A DNA stretch of 40,965 nt from Romeriopsis navalis LEGE 11480 (GCF_015207035.1 NZ_JADEXQ010000056.1:1-40965), one strand, 5' to 3'. Positions 1 to 9,461 are shown, numbered from the stretch's first letter. Numbers and translations are program-made. Notes: generated by a model from the sequence alone, not told the origin.

Positions 1-535
1 CCATTGCTGCCCACACCATTGAAGGTGGCATCATCACGCACCGTAATGGAGATATCCCCGGCATCGCCCTCGCCAAATGTACTGGAATTCAGTTGTGCAC
101 CATCGATGACCGTGAGACTACCCGCAGAGAGGGCAAGCGTTCCGCCCTGACCCACTGCTGTTTCCGCGACTGCACTCCCAGCAGAGCTTGAAAACCCATT
201 GCTGCCCACACCATTGAAGGTGGCATCATCACGCACCGTAATGGAGACATCCCCGGCATCGCCCTCGCCAAATGTACTGGAATTCAGTTGTGCACCATTG
301 GTGACCGTGAGGCTACCCGCAGAGAGGGCAAGCGTTCCGCCCTGACCCACTGCTGTTTCCGCGACTGCACTCCCAGCACTGCTCGAAACCCCATTGAAGG
401 TGGCATCATCACGCACCGTAATGGAGACATCCCCGGCATTGCCCTCGCCAAATGTACTCGCATTCAGTTGTGCACCATCGGTGACGGTGAGGGAGCCTGC
501 TTCAATGGAAATATTGCCTGACTGACCTTGAGACG
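1..535 (-). repeat. In-frame tandem repeat, 195-bp unit (one copy 180 bp)
   Basis: Three near-identical copies lie inside the TpsA gene. The landmark CCATTGAAGG recurs at 16, 211 and 391, giving spacings of 195 and 180 bp (65 and 60 codons). The 15-bp difference removes five codons (VGSNG-like), so the frame is kept. Copies 1 and 2 differ at only a few bases, which points to recent unequal exchange or gene conversion. The array may continue left of the window. Confidence 0.9.
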
Positions 536-1874
536 CTCCAGTGACAGGCGCGGATAGTGAAAATATGGATGAGGATACTATGGCACCATCCGCCAAGGAA
601 ATCGAACGTGCTTGAAGATGAATATTCCCTCCTTTGCCATTACCCGATAAGACTGGGAAGCCCGGTAGATTGCCAGAAACAACACTGGTCAATATGCCAC
701 TAGGAGTGCCATTTTCCGTTCTTCCTGAAAAGGAAATAGTGTCATCTGCTTGAATGGAAACGTCACCAGCATTTCCTTGCCCAGCACTCACACTACTAAC
801 TTGGGAAGCATTGCTGATATCAACATTACGTCCTATCAGCTTAATATTGCCACCTTTCCCAGTTCCTAGAACACCGCTTCCAATCGCACTTGAGTTAGAA
901 ATTGTGACTAATCCTTGAGCCTGAACGTTAATATCTCCAGCTTTACTATTGGTACTTCCCAACCCCTCAGCTATGCCTGAAAAAATATTACTTCCATTAC
1001 GAATCTGAATATTTTGAGCATTGATTTGTATATCGCCGCCCCCGCCGGCCTGCGTATTGATGCGAGAGTTATTGATCAGTGAAACATCTGCAAATGTTAC
1101 TCCGCCAGGAAAAGCTAACTGTAGATTGTTACCGTTTTCAATCAATCCAATCGCTCCAACACCAGCTAACCCACCCAACTCCACCCGCCCACCGGGAGCC
1201 TGCAAAATCCCGCCTGCCATTTGCACATCACCACCCAACAGCACCAAACTTTGCCCATTGGGGACTTGCAATCCGGAAAAGGGTTGTTCCCTTGAAAGAG
1301 TAGTTCCCTGCGCCGAGGACTGATTCACGATCGCTGCTTGACGGTTAATGGCGTTGAACAAAAACGCCGACGGATCAATGTTGAGCAACGGTACCGTATT
1401 TGTTGGATTCGTCGCGCTAAAACTACCCTGATCGCCAAACTGAATCGCATTTGCTGTCGTCGTCACAAACGAGCCACCTACATCCAAACTTGCATTCGGC
1501 CCAAACAAGATGCCATTGGGATTCAGGAAAAACAAGTTAGCAGGGGAAGCTTGAAAGGTTCCATTCACATTAGCACGTGTCCCCAACACACCAAGAATCT
1601 CAGAGCGATTTATGCCAGTAACCCGCGCAAAAATATTCTGTATCTCTAAATCGGGTGCGATGAAATAAGCCGAAAGGCCATCACTAATATTGAACTCGCG
1701 AAAACTATGAAATAGATTCTGGCCTCGCCGTACGCCACCCTCAATTAAGTCTAAAGATTGATTAACTTGTGACTGCTCGGCCCCCAAAGTATCATCAGGC
1801 AAAATCACACTCTGTGACCATGCAATCCTCGGCAATAGCAGAATCCCCAAAAGACTGAATATTAAAAATTTCAT
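1..1874 (-). CDS. TPS-domain (filamentous haemagglutinin-like, TpsA) exoprotein, 3' end outside window
   Basis: Reading is open from an ATG at 1874 to the window edge, so about 624 N-terminal residues are visible. They begin with a Sec signal peptide (MKFLIFSLLG..., cleavage near AWSQ), followed by the TPS domain with its hallmarks: PDDTLGAEQSQV, LFHSFREFN and an NLFFLNPNGILFG motif. After that come Gly/Asn/Ser-rich parallel beta-helix repeats. By family knowledge such proteins cross the outer membrane through a TpsB partner and act at or beyond the surface; the likely partner here is the gene at 20582. The first 35 residues are nearly the same as those of the IS-split gene at 16641, so the two are close paralogues. 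The visible C-terminal part consists of nearly identical repeats (listed separately). The specific function is unknown. Confidence 0.9.
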   Translation of the reverse strand, partial: MKFLIFSLLGILLLPRIAWSQSVILPDDTLGAEQSQVNQSLDLIEGGVRRGQNLFHSFREFNISDGLSAYFIAPDLEIQNIFARVTGINRSEILGVLGTRANVNGTFQASPANLFFLNPNGILFGPNASLDVGGSFVTTTANAIQFGDQGSFSATNPTNTVPLLNIDPSAFLFNAINRQAAIVNQSSAQGTTLSREQPFSGLQVPNGQSLVLLGGDVQMAGGILQAPGGRVELGGLAGVGAIGLIENGNNLQLAFPGGVTFADVSLINNSRINTQAGGGGDIQINAQNIQIRNGSNIFSGIAEGLGSTNSKAGDINVQAQGLVTISNSSAIGSGVLGTGKGGNIKLIGRNVDISNASQVSSVSAGQGNAGDVSIQADDTISFSGRTENGTPSGILTSVVSGNLPGFPVLSGNGKGGNIHLQARSISLADGAIVSSSIFSLSAPVTGASQGQSGNISIEAGSLTVTDGAQLNASTFGEGNAGDVSITVRDDATFNGVSSSAGSAVAETAVGQGGTLALSAGSLTVTNGAQLNSSTFGEGDAGDVSITVRDDATFNGVGSNGFSSSAGSAVAETAVGQGGTLALSAGSLTVIDGAQLNSSTFGEGDAGDISITVRDDATFNGVGSN

Positions 1875-2162
1875 TGCAGGGCCACCCTTCTCTAGAAAAT
1901 ATCCACCGGGACATAAGACAAGTCTTCGAAATAAAACTGCCTCTATGCCCTTTGATCAGTACTAAAACCAATACTCAGCCTATCGCACCCACCCAAAATT
2001 CTCTAGCCATAATCATTACAAAATTCTGATACTCACCCCTGACTACCCTCAATCAAAATCCTTACACTTTTCAGCCAACCAACTTTCTCTTCCCCCCCTA
2101 GGCACTCTCAAAAGAATTTTGTATTCTAAAAGCAATCGTTCTTCTACCAATGCGTGCTCCCA
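1875..2162. promoter_or_regulatory. Divergent intergenic region between tpsA and DUF928 gene
   Basis: 288 bp separate the ATG of the leftward TpsA gene and the ATG of the rightward DUF928 gene, so promoters for both must lie here. A TATTCT hexamer near 2121 could be a -10 for the rightward gene, but no convincing -35 partner is visible. No gene or strong repeat is seen. Confidence 0.35.
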
Positions 2163-2915
2163 ATGAAATTACTCAAAATTTTCCCCGTAGCAATCTCACT
2201 CACGCTGCTCAGCCTCAGCCTCTACTCACCCCAAGCCGATGCCCGCCGCCGATACTACCGTCCCAGACGCATTCGTCCCTACAAAGGACGAACCGTTCCC
2301 AAAGCAACAAGAGGTGGCTGTGAGCAGACCCCAACCAACCAACGGCTAACACCTATTGCTCCCATCAGTCACATTGGTCAAACCGCCACAGCTACCCCCA
2401 CCGTATATTGGTATGTACCTGACAAAAGCACCTACAACATCACCTTCCGGCTTTGGGAACAACTATCCCCGGAAAAAGGGAAAATCCTTTGGACTCAGAA
2501 GCAAATAAAAAGCCAAAACGGACTGATGCAGCTCACATTACCTAATGACGCCCAGCTCTCACCCAACAAAAACTACTTTTGGCAAGTCGTCCTAAAATGT
2601 AACCCGAGCAAACCTTCACGGGATCAAGTCATCAGCGCCCACATCACCTACCGCCCCGATATCAAAACCGACATCAAATCCAGCAAACCAGCGGATATGG
2701 TTGAGCAATTAACCCAAGCAGAACTCTGGTACGACGCCCTCAAAGTCGCCCATAACCGACCCACACTCTACAAACAACTGCTAGAGGATCTACAACAGCT
2801 CGAAACAGATGCCCTGAAATCCGAAGATTGGACGAAGAATCAAACACTTCGCCTCACAACCCATCAGCAGAACCTGAGCCAACTGCTCACCCCATCACAG
2901 CCAGTTACCAACTAA
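2163..2915 (+). CDS. DUF928 domain protein, exported
   Basis: 250 aa from ATG 2163; a GTG at 2154 in the same frame would add three residues, but the ATG opens directly into the signal peptide (MKLLKIFPVAISLTLLSLS). After cleavage near QADA comes a short Arg-rich stretch. The DUF928 core then follows, with a GGCEQ start, an LTPIAPISHIGQT motif, a PTVYWYVP strand, and a second Cys in VVLKCNPS; these two cysteines could pair. DUF928 is largely a cyanobacterial family of unknown function. From memory, its genes often sit beside TPS and CHAT genes, as here. The 3' end overlaps the oppositely oriented CHAT gene by 21 bp. Confidence 0.85.
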   Translation: MKLLKIFPVAISLTLLSLSLYSPQADARRRYYRPRRIRPYKGRTVPKATRGGCEQTPTNQRLTPIAPISHIGQTATATPTVYWYVPDKSTYNITFRLWEQLSPEKGKILWTQKQIKSQNGLMQLTLPNDAQLSPNKNYFWQVVLKCNPSKPSRDQVISAHITYRPDIKTDIKSSKPADMVEQLTQAELWYDALKVAHNRPTLYKQLLEDLQQLETDALKSEDWTKNQTLRLTTHQQNLSQLLTPSQPVTN

Positions 2916-5537
2916 TACAAACGCCGACCAATAGTAGGGATGCGCCGTCGCGCCTCCCTGCTTAATCATATTGATCTGGGATTGTTGCAATGCCTGCGCT
3001 TTATTCAAACTCCGATTCTTCAGTTGGCCATAGAAGGTCATCGACAGTTCAGAAGCAGTCGCATCATTGATCGACCATAGGGAAGCCATCGCACTACTTG
3101 CCCCAGCCTGCACCGCGACACCAGCCAGTCCCAGCGCTGCTCGGTTATCCCCGATCGCTGTTTCACAAGCAGTCAAAACCAGTAAATCCAGCGGCTCCGT
3201 ATTTTTCGAGAAATCCCGTAATAATTGATCAAGCTCATTGAGGTTGAACTTCTGATTTTGGTCATCCCCAATAATAAAAAACGTATCCTCAGCATCAGCC
3301 CCAAACTTCCCATGGGTCGCAATATGCAGCACCGAGTAACGCTGCCGCTGCAATTCCTCCGCCAGTCCAGCCCGATTAAATTTGTCATCCACCAACTGCG
3401 TCAGCCGGGGCACCTGCTCAGCAATTCCGGCCAACTCCTGCTTCACCTGTCCTAACGCTGAGAAGGTAGTGCCATCAATTTTGGCCTCCTTTGTATAGCC
3501 CATTGCCAAAACATTCAGATTGTCTCGATCGATTGGCTTCACATCCACCAGACTCAAACTCGGGGCCGCCGCGATCGCATATTTCTCAATCAAAAACTCT
3601 TTGCCATCATGCAAGGCCGCCATGGGCACCGTCCGCAAAATCCCATCCTGCACAAATACCAAAGTCTTAATACCCGCGGCTTCTAGATCCTGCGCAAATG
3701 GCTCAATCAGCCAAGCATGCAGCTGCTCAGCCAACTTCGTATCGTAGCCCGCCAAGGCCGTAGAAAAGTCTTCTAAACCCAGGCGATAATTATCAACGGT
3801 CCTCTCCACCACCGATCGGGGTTGATTAATCCAGCTAAACTTCCGCTCTCCACCCGGCAGGCTAATAATCACCGCTGTGCGATCGTCACCAATGACCGTC
3901 GTAAATACAGCAGTATCTTTCTGCTCAGCTTGATTCAAACGTTCGTCAATCCGGTTATCTGCCACCTCAATCACACAGTCATTACCAAAATAGTTCTGCA
4001 ATTCTGCCAACTTCAGCGCATCTAAAGTTCCCAGCGTTGTATCCAGCTTCGATCGAGTGCCTGATTGCTGAGCGGTTTTAACCCCCGTTTCCGGTAATGC
4101 CGCCACCGGCACTGAAACCGGCGTCTCCTGATCTAGCTGAATCTGAATTAGTTCACGATAAATCGGGTCGATCGCATCACGGAAATCAAACTGCACATCT
4201 CGCCGGGCATTCAGCATTTCTTTGCGCACTTTTTCCAGTACATCGATCGAACGCTCATAGGCGGCTATTGCCGCTTGAGTCTGCCCCCGCGCCTTAAAAA
4301 TGCGTCCCCGCTGCCACTCCCAAAGATACAAACTGTCGCGATCGGCCAGGTTTTGCTCAGCCGCGAGAATCGCCTGCTGGGCATAGTTCATTGCCTGATT
4401 ATATTGCTGCGCACACTCCGCTAAGTTCCCCAGGTTCCCCAGTGCAAAGGACAGTGCTCGATTATCCTGGATATTCTGAGCAATCTGCCTGCCCCGCTGC
4501 AATAAACGCCGAGCCTGTGGCTGCTTCTCCACCGATACACAGCGTTGGTTTGGCTGCAATGCTTCCGTTGGACGATTCCGATTAAGCGCCTGAGCCAGGT
4601 CGATCGCGCTATACGCCGTCACCCGCGAATCGGGCAGTTGTTCTAAAAGCTGAGCTGCCTGTTGCCAGGTCCGCTGTTTACTCGACATCTGATTCAGTCG
4701 GGAATAAATCGGGATCAAATTCGTCAGCGTTTTCAGATGATCAACCCGATTGCCGCTCCCCTTAGCCAATTCAAGGCTGGCTCGATAATGCTTCAGTGCT
4801 TGTCGATCGAATTTATTACCAGCTGCTTCTAACGTTTTCGCCTCAGGCAGATCTTGGACCTTAAAACCTGGCACCTTACGATAACGATTCAACGCCAGAT
4901 TGCTATAAGTATTACCCAAGCTATTATTTGCAGCGGCTTGAAACCCTAGAAACTTCTCTTGCTGCGCCAAATCTAAGGTTTTCAGCAAAACATCCTTAGC
5001 TCGGTCATAGTTTCCCTGTAACCGCAGTGCTTCCCCTAGACTGCCTAAAGCCGCAACACGAGTCCGTTGGTCTTTATGCGCTTTAGCGATCCCGATCGCG
5101 CTGCCCTTGCTACATTTGCTGAGGTCAAGTTCCTTGCTATCACACAAAAGCAGCACAGCATTCTGCGATTGTCCTTGCCGACTCAGTGCCTGTGCCTTTT
5201 CCGTGAGGATACGTCCGAGTTGTGGCTGGTCTCGATTTTGTTTATGTAGCTCAATCAGTCGATTCCAGTACTCGATCGCCTTCGCTGTCTGACCGATTTG
5301 CTGGTACGTCCGCGCCAAATTTTCCAGCAACATCGTTCTCAAACCAGTTGTTTCTGAGTCACTATCTAGCTGTTTTAGTGCGTTTTCCCAGGTTTGAATC
5401 GCTTGAGTATATTGACCGGATCTGTATTGGGCTACACCGCTATCCAGCATCGGAATCACCTCCTGAGCGGCTACTGCAGGAGCAGAAATAATAACGTTAG
5501 TTACAAACAGCGAAAGTAAATGCAACGGGAACTTCAT
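2895..5537 (-). CDS. CHAT domain protein with N-terminal TPR repeats (putative caspase-like protease), exported
   Basis: 880 aa from ATG 5537, which has a GGTGGTG stretch just upstream; an in-frame GTG at 5543 is less likely. A hydrophobic signal sequence comes first, then TPR repeats over roughly residues 30-450 (motifs such as YRSGQYTQAIQTWENAL). The C-terminal ~300 residues form the CHAT domain, ending in HPYYWSAFVLVG. The putative catalytic dyad is present: His about 742 in VLHIATHG and Cys about 791 in LTACETA. CHAT is a caspase/separase-like fold, so proteolysis is the family expectation, but the substrate is unknown. The signal sequence puts the enzyme in the periplasm or outside, in reach of the TPS and DUF928 products encoded alongside. 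The gene ends tail-to-tail with the DUF928 gene. Confidence 0.88.
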   Translation of the reverse strand: MKFPLHLLSLFVTNVIISAPAVAAQEVIPMLDSGVAQYRSGQYTQAIQTWENALKQLDSDSETTGLRTMLLENLARTYQQIGQTAKAIEYWNRLIELHKQNRDQPQLGRILTEKAQALSRQGQSQNAVLLLCDSKELDLSKCSKGSAIGIAKAHKDQRTRVAALGSLGEALRLQGNYDRAKDVLLKTLDLAQQEKFLGFQAAANNSLGNTYSNLALNRYRKVPGFKVQDLPEAKTLEAAGNKFDRQALKHYRASLELAKGSGNRVDHLKTLTNLIPIYSRLNQMSSKQRTWQQAAQLLEQLPDSRVTAYSAIDLAQALNRNRPTEALQPNQRCVSVEKQPQARRLLQRGRQIAQNIQDNRALSFALGNLGNLAECAQQYNQAMNYAQQAILAAEQNLADRDSLYLWEWQRGRIFKARGQTQAAIAAYERSIDVLEKVRKEMLNARRDVQFDFRDAIDPIYRELIQIQLDQETPVSVPVAALPETGVKTAQQSGTRSKLDTTLGTLDALKLAELQNYFGNDCVIEVADNRIDERLNQAEQKDTAVFTTVIGDDRTAVIISLPGGERKFSWINQPRSVVERTVDNYRLGLEDFSTALAGYDTKLAEQLHAWLIEPFAQDLEAAGIKTLVFVQDGILRTVPMAALHDGKEFLIEKYAIAAAPSLSLVDVKPIDRDNLNVLAMGYTKEAKIDGTTFSALGQVKQELAGIAEQVPRLTQLVDDKFNRAGLAEELQRQRYSVLHIATHGKFGADAEDTFFIIGDDQNQKFNLNELDQLLRDFSKNTEPLDLLVLTACETAIGDNRAALGLAGVAVQAGASSAMASLWSINDATASELSMTFYGQLKNRSLNKAQALQQSQINMIKQGGATAHPYYWSAFVLVGNWL

Positions 5538-5690
5538 GAACACACCACCATGACCTAAGAATAGTGATTGGGTATCTTACTCAGAATACCTGTTTAATCC
5601 TCTGCGCGAAGTGATAATTCATTACAAATTCAAGATATGCGATTGAGCCAAGTCATCGCTTGTTGACGTAGCAATCCTCCTGAATGTCAA

Positions 5691-5724
5691 AACCGTCACC
5701 ATTCGGGTTTCGATAGTGACGGTT
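5691..5724 (-). terminator. Hairpin, probable terminator of S1C protease gene
   Basis: AACCGTCAC (5691-5699) and GTGACGGTT (5716-5724) form a perfect 9-bp stem with a 16-nt loop. On the minus strand it is followed by TTTTG. It lies 70 bp past the stop of the protease gene and upstream of the CHAT gene start, so it fits a terminator separating the two. Confidence 0.55.
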
Positions 5725-5793
5725 CATTAAGGACATAGTCATGGATACGATGAGGCTGAGGCAATTACTCCGATAATCTAGTGGTGTTTGGCA

Positions 5794-7221
5794 CTAGTGA
5801 TGTTTAGCAATTGCTTTAGGGCCAGAACGGGTAGGTTTTGCTTCGATAATTAGGCTGAAGTGACCGGCTTGCTTTGGTTGAGTAGAACTTACTCTAATAC
5901 TGTAGCGACCATTACTCAGTACAGCAAAACTACGGGTTTTGCCAGAAGGAAATGGACCTTCTCGTAGCACTTTCCCTTTAGCATCAATCAAAGCAACATG
6001 AGGGGAGAACGCCTGACTACTGACCGTTAAGTTCAACGGTCTGCCAGTCTGTGCCGAAAAGTGATAAGAGCGGAAAAATGAACCATTTTTTCGCCGTGGG
6101 TCACCCGCTCCTAAGGCTGAAGCTCGAAGCAAAACTGGGGTAATCGCCCGAATCTTATAGCTCCCATAGCGATTCGCTTTTCGAGAATTCGCAATCAGGG
6201 TATACGTGCCGTCACTCCCTAAAATTTGGTAAAGGCGAGTAAATTTCTTACCAGGTTGAGCAGTTTTTCGCGCTACAGTCCTACCTTTTGGATTTAGTAG
6301 AATGAAGTGCGGATCAAATGCTTTCGCTTGCATTTCAAGTATAATTCCCTGATTTGCCTTTCCTTTGAAGGTGTATACATCGGCCAGGCTACGATCGCTA
6401 CAAACTCTTTGGTCACCAGATTGTAGACGTCCGACCGTTGCCTTTTGATCAGCCACTAGTTGCGTGGCACGGCCTGCTGTCAGGTCTAAATGCTTGGCTA
6501 ATATGGGAGATAAGCCATTTTTGTATGCTTGTAGTGTGGCCTGTAAGCGATCGATCGATGTGGCAAAATTTAGACCTTCCGCACGAAACTTCCAAGTATT
6601 AATCCCAATGAGTTCGCCCTTGGAATTTAATAATGCGCCGCCAGAGTTACCCTTGTTAATCGCTGCATCTAGCTGGATATAACCACTCTTCTGGTGAACA
6701 TTACTCACAATCCCTTTGGTAATTGATGCGGGCTTGATGCCTTTAGGAAAGCCCATGGCAAAAACATTAGTGCCAGGAATCACAGGGCTTGATGCCATAG
6801 TGACAGTCGGCAGATTATGCTTCCCTTCAAGTTTTAGGAGTGCTAAATCGACGCAGCCCGATTGACCAGACGCGACAGGATAGGCTTTAACTTGCTTGCC
6901 ATTGCTCAGCTCGACAATAATCCGCTTGGCCCCTTTGATCACGTGGGCATTAGTGACAATCAATCCATCTTTTCTGAGAATAACACCACTACCTTTTGAC
7001 TTCCCATGCCGTGTGCGAGTTTCGATATAGACGATCGCGGGTTTTGTCTTACGGTAAATTTCTGTGGTTGCTAAGCTATCGCTAGATTGTGCTTGGGCGG
7101 CATAAGTAGATTGGGTGCCGGTCTGGATAAGCGCGAATTCTTGAATGACCACTGTGGCGATCGATGCTTGGACTGCCAATAATGCCGATGCAACTAACCG
7201 AGAACGGAATTGAGTTTGCAT
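5794..7221 (-). CDS. Trypsin-like (S1C, Deg-type) serine protease with C-terminal PPC-like domains, exported
   Basis: 475 aa. ATG 7221 is preceded by AAGGAG at 7-nt spacing, a strong start. After a signal peptide (cleavage near YAAQA) lies a chymotrypsin-fold domain with the full triad: His93 (TNAHV), Asp125 (CVDLALL) and Ser193 (GNSGGALL). No PDZ domain follows. Residues about 260-470 instead form two related beta-rich modules that look like pre-peptidase C-terminal (PPC) domains, including a DPHFILLNPKG-type stretch and its counterpart SPHVALIDAKG. It probably acts in the periplasm or at the surface. The first ~62 codons and upstream region recur at 9738-10054, next to the dynamin-like gene. 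Confidence 0.88.
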   Translation of the reverse strand: MQTQFRSRLVASALLAVQASIATVVIQEFALIQTGTQSTYAAQAQSSDSLATTEIYRKTKPAIVYIETRTRHGKSKGSGVILRKDGLIVTNAHVIKGAKRIIVELSNGKQVKAYPVASGQSGCVDLALLKLEGKHNLPTVTMASSPVIPGTNVFAMGFPKGIKPASITKGIVSNVHQKSGYIQLDAAINKGNSGGALLNSKGELIGINTWKFRAEGLNFATSIDRLQATLQAYKNGLSPILAKHLDLTAGRATQLVADQKATVGRLQSGDQRVCSDRSLADVYTFKGKANQGIILEMQAKAFDPHFILLNPKGRTVARKTAQPGKKFTRLYQILGSDGTYTLIANSRKANRYGSYKIRAITPVLLRASALGAGDPRRKNGSFFRSYHFSAQTGRPLNLTVSSQAFSPHVALIDAKGKVLREGPFPSGKTRSFAVLSNGRYSIRVSSTQPKQAGHFSLIIEAKPTRSGPKAIAKHH

Positions 7222-7356
7222 GACCCTGCTCCTTGAATATTGCAGTGTGAGGACTTGAACACTTTCAACAATAAAAGGATGGAATGGGATTTTCGATGGT
7301 GCTTCAGGTCTATGTTCTGGCTATTTTAACTCAAGGTGATTGCTGCTTTCGGCCAA
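7036..7356 (-). repeat. Copy A of a duplicated S1C-protease 5' segment
   Basis: The first ~62 codons of the S1C gene and about 135 bp upstream match copy B at 9738-10054. The most conserved block is the 5' flank, including TATTGCAGTGTGAGGACTTG and CAACAATAAAAGGATG. Similarity ends near CTGCTTTCGGCCAA (7343-7356). Because the block includes the leader and ribosome-binding region, the promoter was probably duplicated too. Confidence 0.8.
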
Positions 7357-7394
7357 ATGCTATTTCGGTCAAGTACTCATTCGGCTACGCATTA

Positions 7395-7484
7395 TTATTG
7401 GTATGCGTTGCCTATGAATAGACGGCCACTTGCGAAGCGGTAGAAACCTGTAGGATCAACGACCGGCTGTCCCAGCTTTCAAGG
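7395..7484 (-). pseudogene. Remnant of a TpsA C-terminus
   Basis: Read on the minus strand, this stretch gives P-stop-KLGQPVVDPTGFYRFASGRL followed by FIGNAYQ and a stop. It matches the C-terminal signature of the TpsA proteins in this window (PWKLGDPIIEPTGFYRMANN..., ending LVMGREC). The Trp codon is TGA (7479-7481) and the terminal Cys is lost. Nothing recognisable lies upstream because the dynamin-like gene ends at 7527. This is a decayed gene end left 174 bp upstream of the S1C protease. Confidence 0.75.
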
Positions 7485-7526
7485 TTAGTTACCGTGAACA
7501 AAAGTCTGAATAATCAATTGGATGGG

Positions 7527-9461
7527 TTAAGCTGCGGAATCGAGGGATTCGCTTTGTCTAGGGTCAGCCGTTTGTATCCGCTGAATATCTTGGTATAATT
7601 GTTGGCCCAATATCTGTAACCTCTTTTGTGTTGTAACTTGCTGCTTTGTCAGCTCATGGCACATTTGCTCATAAGCGGCCTGATACCCCTCTAAATCATG
7701 CTCAATCTGCTCCATTAGTGCACGCTGGTAAGCATTGAGTAATTGCATAAAATGCATTTCAACCTGATCAAAAAACTGCCCCATCTCAGCCTTTAAAGTC
7801 TGCCAATATTGCTGTTGCACATTCTGTAAAGCACGACGTGCAGCCCGCTTACCAAACAGACGATGAGACCAAACCAGATTAGAGAAAGAAACTTTTTTAG
7901 TATTGACATTATTATCCACTGAGTCATACTTCTGAGTGACCATTTGCAAATCACAGTTATGTAGCGATAGAGAAGTATTGCTTGCCAAAGTTGGTATCTT
8001 GATCGTCGGTTCTAGCATCTGTAGCCGTTGATAGTGCGCAGTAAAGTTCCGTTGTACTCGCATTTCTCCCAGCACAGCGGCATTAACCAGATCTTTACTG
8101 GCCTCCAGCAGCAATCTCTGGATCCTTCGCCCATAGAGGTTAGTTAGCTCTGAGTAGTCTTGTTCTAAACCCTTGAGTTCACCTAGATTCCGCTTTATGA
8201 AGATGGTTTGTTGCAGCTCCTCAAGTGCTCCCTGACGCAGTTTTTCGATCGCCTCAAACATCGATTCTTGCGCAACAGCCGCTCCATCTTGTAAATATGC
8301 ACCACATATCTGTAACTGTGCTGTGGTGAAATGCTTGATATCTTTAATCAACTCATGCTGCAGCACCGTTTTGCGTTGCTCATAATCCGTTACTTCAAAA
8401 TCCAGAAGCGTTGTCAGAATTCGCACAACACGCTTTGAGATCTGGGCAAGCTGCTGCTCAACTCTAATTAGTCTTGATTTTCCCATTTGTTGTAGCAAAC
8501 CTTGCTGCAGCCTATTTAGTTGCGGATTTCCTTCAAGCTCATTTGAGTTATACGCCGCTGCTTGCGCATTAGGGCAGGCATAAATAATTGGAGAACTAAT
8601 TTCTAGTAGAATTTTAAGTTGCGCCTCTAGTGCGGCCAATAAAGCGTCTTGCTCCTCTGAAGGAAGCTGTTCAATGCCAGTGACGACGAATACGCAATGC
8701 TCACGATAAGCATAGAAAGATTGATGCAGATGAGCGATTAATCTTTTGGATAATCCCTGTTTTGCGGGAATAACCACTAATGCAACTCCCGCTTGCTGCT
8801 CAAACATTTGGAACAGAACTTGTTCATGTTCGGCACGATCGAATGTAAGTCCAGGGACCTCGACAACCGTAACTTGTCGCGCCAAAAAATCTGATTCATG
8901 TGTGATTTCAACTTGTTGCAAGTAGGATGCGATTTCATCACTGGTTTTGATCGCATTCAGTAATCTTCGATTTTCCGCTAACTTTTCTGCCTCAGTCTGC
9001 GGCTCAGGCTCTAATAGACCAAGGGTGTGTGCTAATCTTTGATTGCCATGTTGCCAGACGATCAGATCTCCTCCCTTCAGCGCGACCTTAATGTGCAATT
9101 GCTGACCATAGCGAATTGTGGTGATTGCCTGGCTGTCATTCGTTTTCGAGGTTGGTAGAAGGGCTACATTCAGTAGCTGATTGAGCACATTATTTTTCTC
9201 CCCAGCTGACTCACCAATGATTGCAAGCGCTAAGCGGCGATCGTCGAGTTGACGATGGATTGAATCAAGTTTGTCAGCTAGCCGTGCTCTCATCTGACTG
9301 GGAATCTTATACTTGTCTAGAGTTTTTTGGATAACCGCTAGGCTTTGACGGAGTTGAAGCTCACTTCTTTGAGATTCGCTTTGGAAGTTTGCATAACGGG
9401 GTCGTGTCGATGAACCTAGTATGCTGGCGACTGTGGAGTGACGGTTAATCATCGGTGACAT
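7527..9461 (-). CDS. Dynamin-like protein with degenerate GTPase motifs
   Basis: 644 aa from ATG 9461; a second ATG three codons in is also possible. The layout matches bacterial dynamin-like proteins: an N-terminal helix (30-75), a G-domain-like region (77-330), then a long helical region with a basic, hydrophobic stretch (about 540-570). The G motifs are altered. The P-loop position reads GESAGEKNN (83-91) instead of GxxxxGK(S/T). The switch-I Thr is kept in QAITTIRYG. The G3 motif is EVPGL (201-205), with Glu in place of the usual Asp, and G4 is VTGIEQL rather than a (T/N)KxD. GTP hydrolysis therefore looks doubtful. It may act as a structural membrane-remodelling or scaffold partner. No signal peptide or clear transmembrane pair is seen. 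It is flanked by the duplicated S1C segment. Confidence 0.65.
   Translation of the reverse strand: MSPMINRHSTVASILGSSTRPRYANFQSESQRSELQLRQSLAVIQKTLDKYKIPSQMRARLADKLDSIHRQLDDRRLALAIIGESAGEKNNVLNQLLNVALLPTSKTNDSQAITTIRYGQQLHIKVALKGGDLIVWQHGNQRLAHTLGLLEPEPQTEAEKLAENRRLLNAIKTSDEIASYLQQVEITHESDFLARQVTVVEVPGLTFDRAEHEQVLFQMFEQQAGVALVVIPAKQGLSKRLIAHLHQSFYAYREHCVFVVTGIEQLPSEEQDALLAALEAQLKILLEISSPIIYACPNAQAAAYNSNELEGNPQLNRLQQGLLQQMGKSRLIRVEQQLAQISKRVVRILTTLLDFEVTDYEQRKTVLQHELIKDIKHFTTAQLQICGAYLQDGAAVAQESMFEAIEKLRQGALEELQQTIFIKRNLGELKGLEQDYSELTNLYGRRIQRLLLEASKDLVNAAVLGEMRVQRNFTAHYQRLQMLEPTIKIPTLASNTSLSLHNCDLQMVTQKYDSVDNNVNTKKVSFSNLVWSHRLFGKRAARRALQNVQQQYWQTLKAEMGQFFDQVEMHFMQLLNAYQRALMEQIEHDLEGYQAAYEQMCHELTKQQVTTQKRLQILGQQLYQDIQRIQTADPRQSESLDSAA

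Noticed and set aside
1-535. Regular repeats that could suggest a CRISPR array
   Set aside because: The whole unit repeats with no unique spacers, and it is in frame within a TpsA gene.
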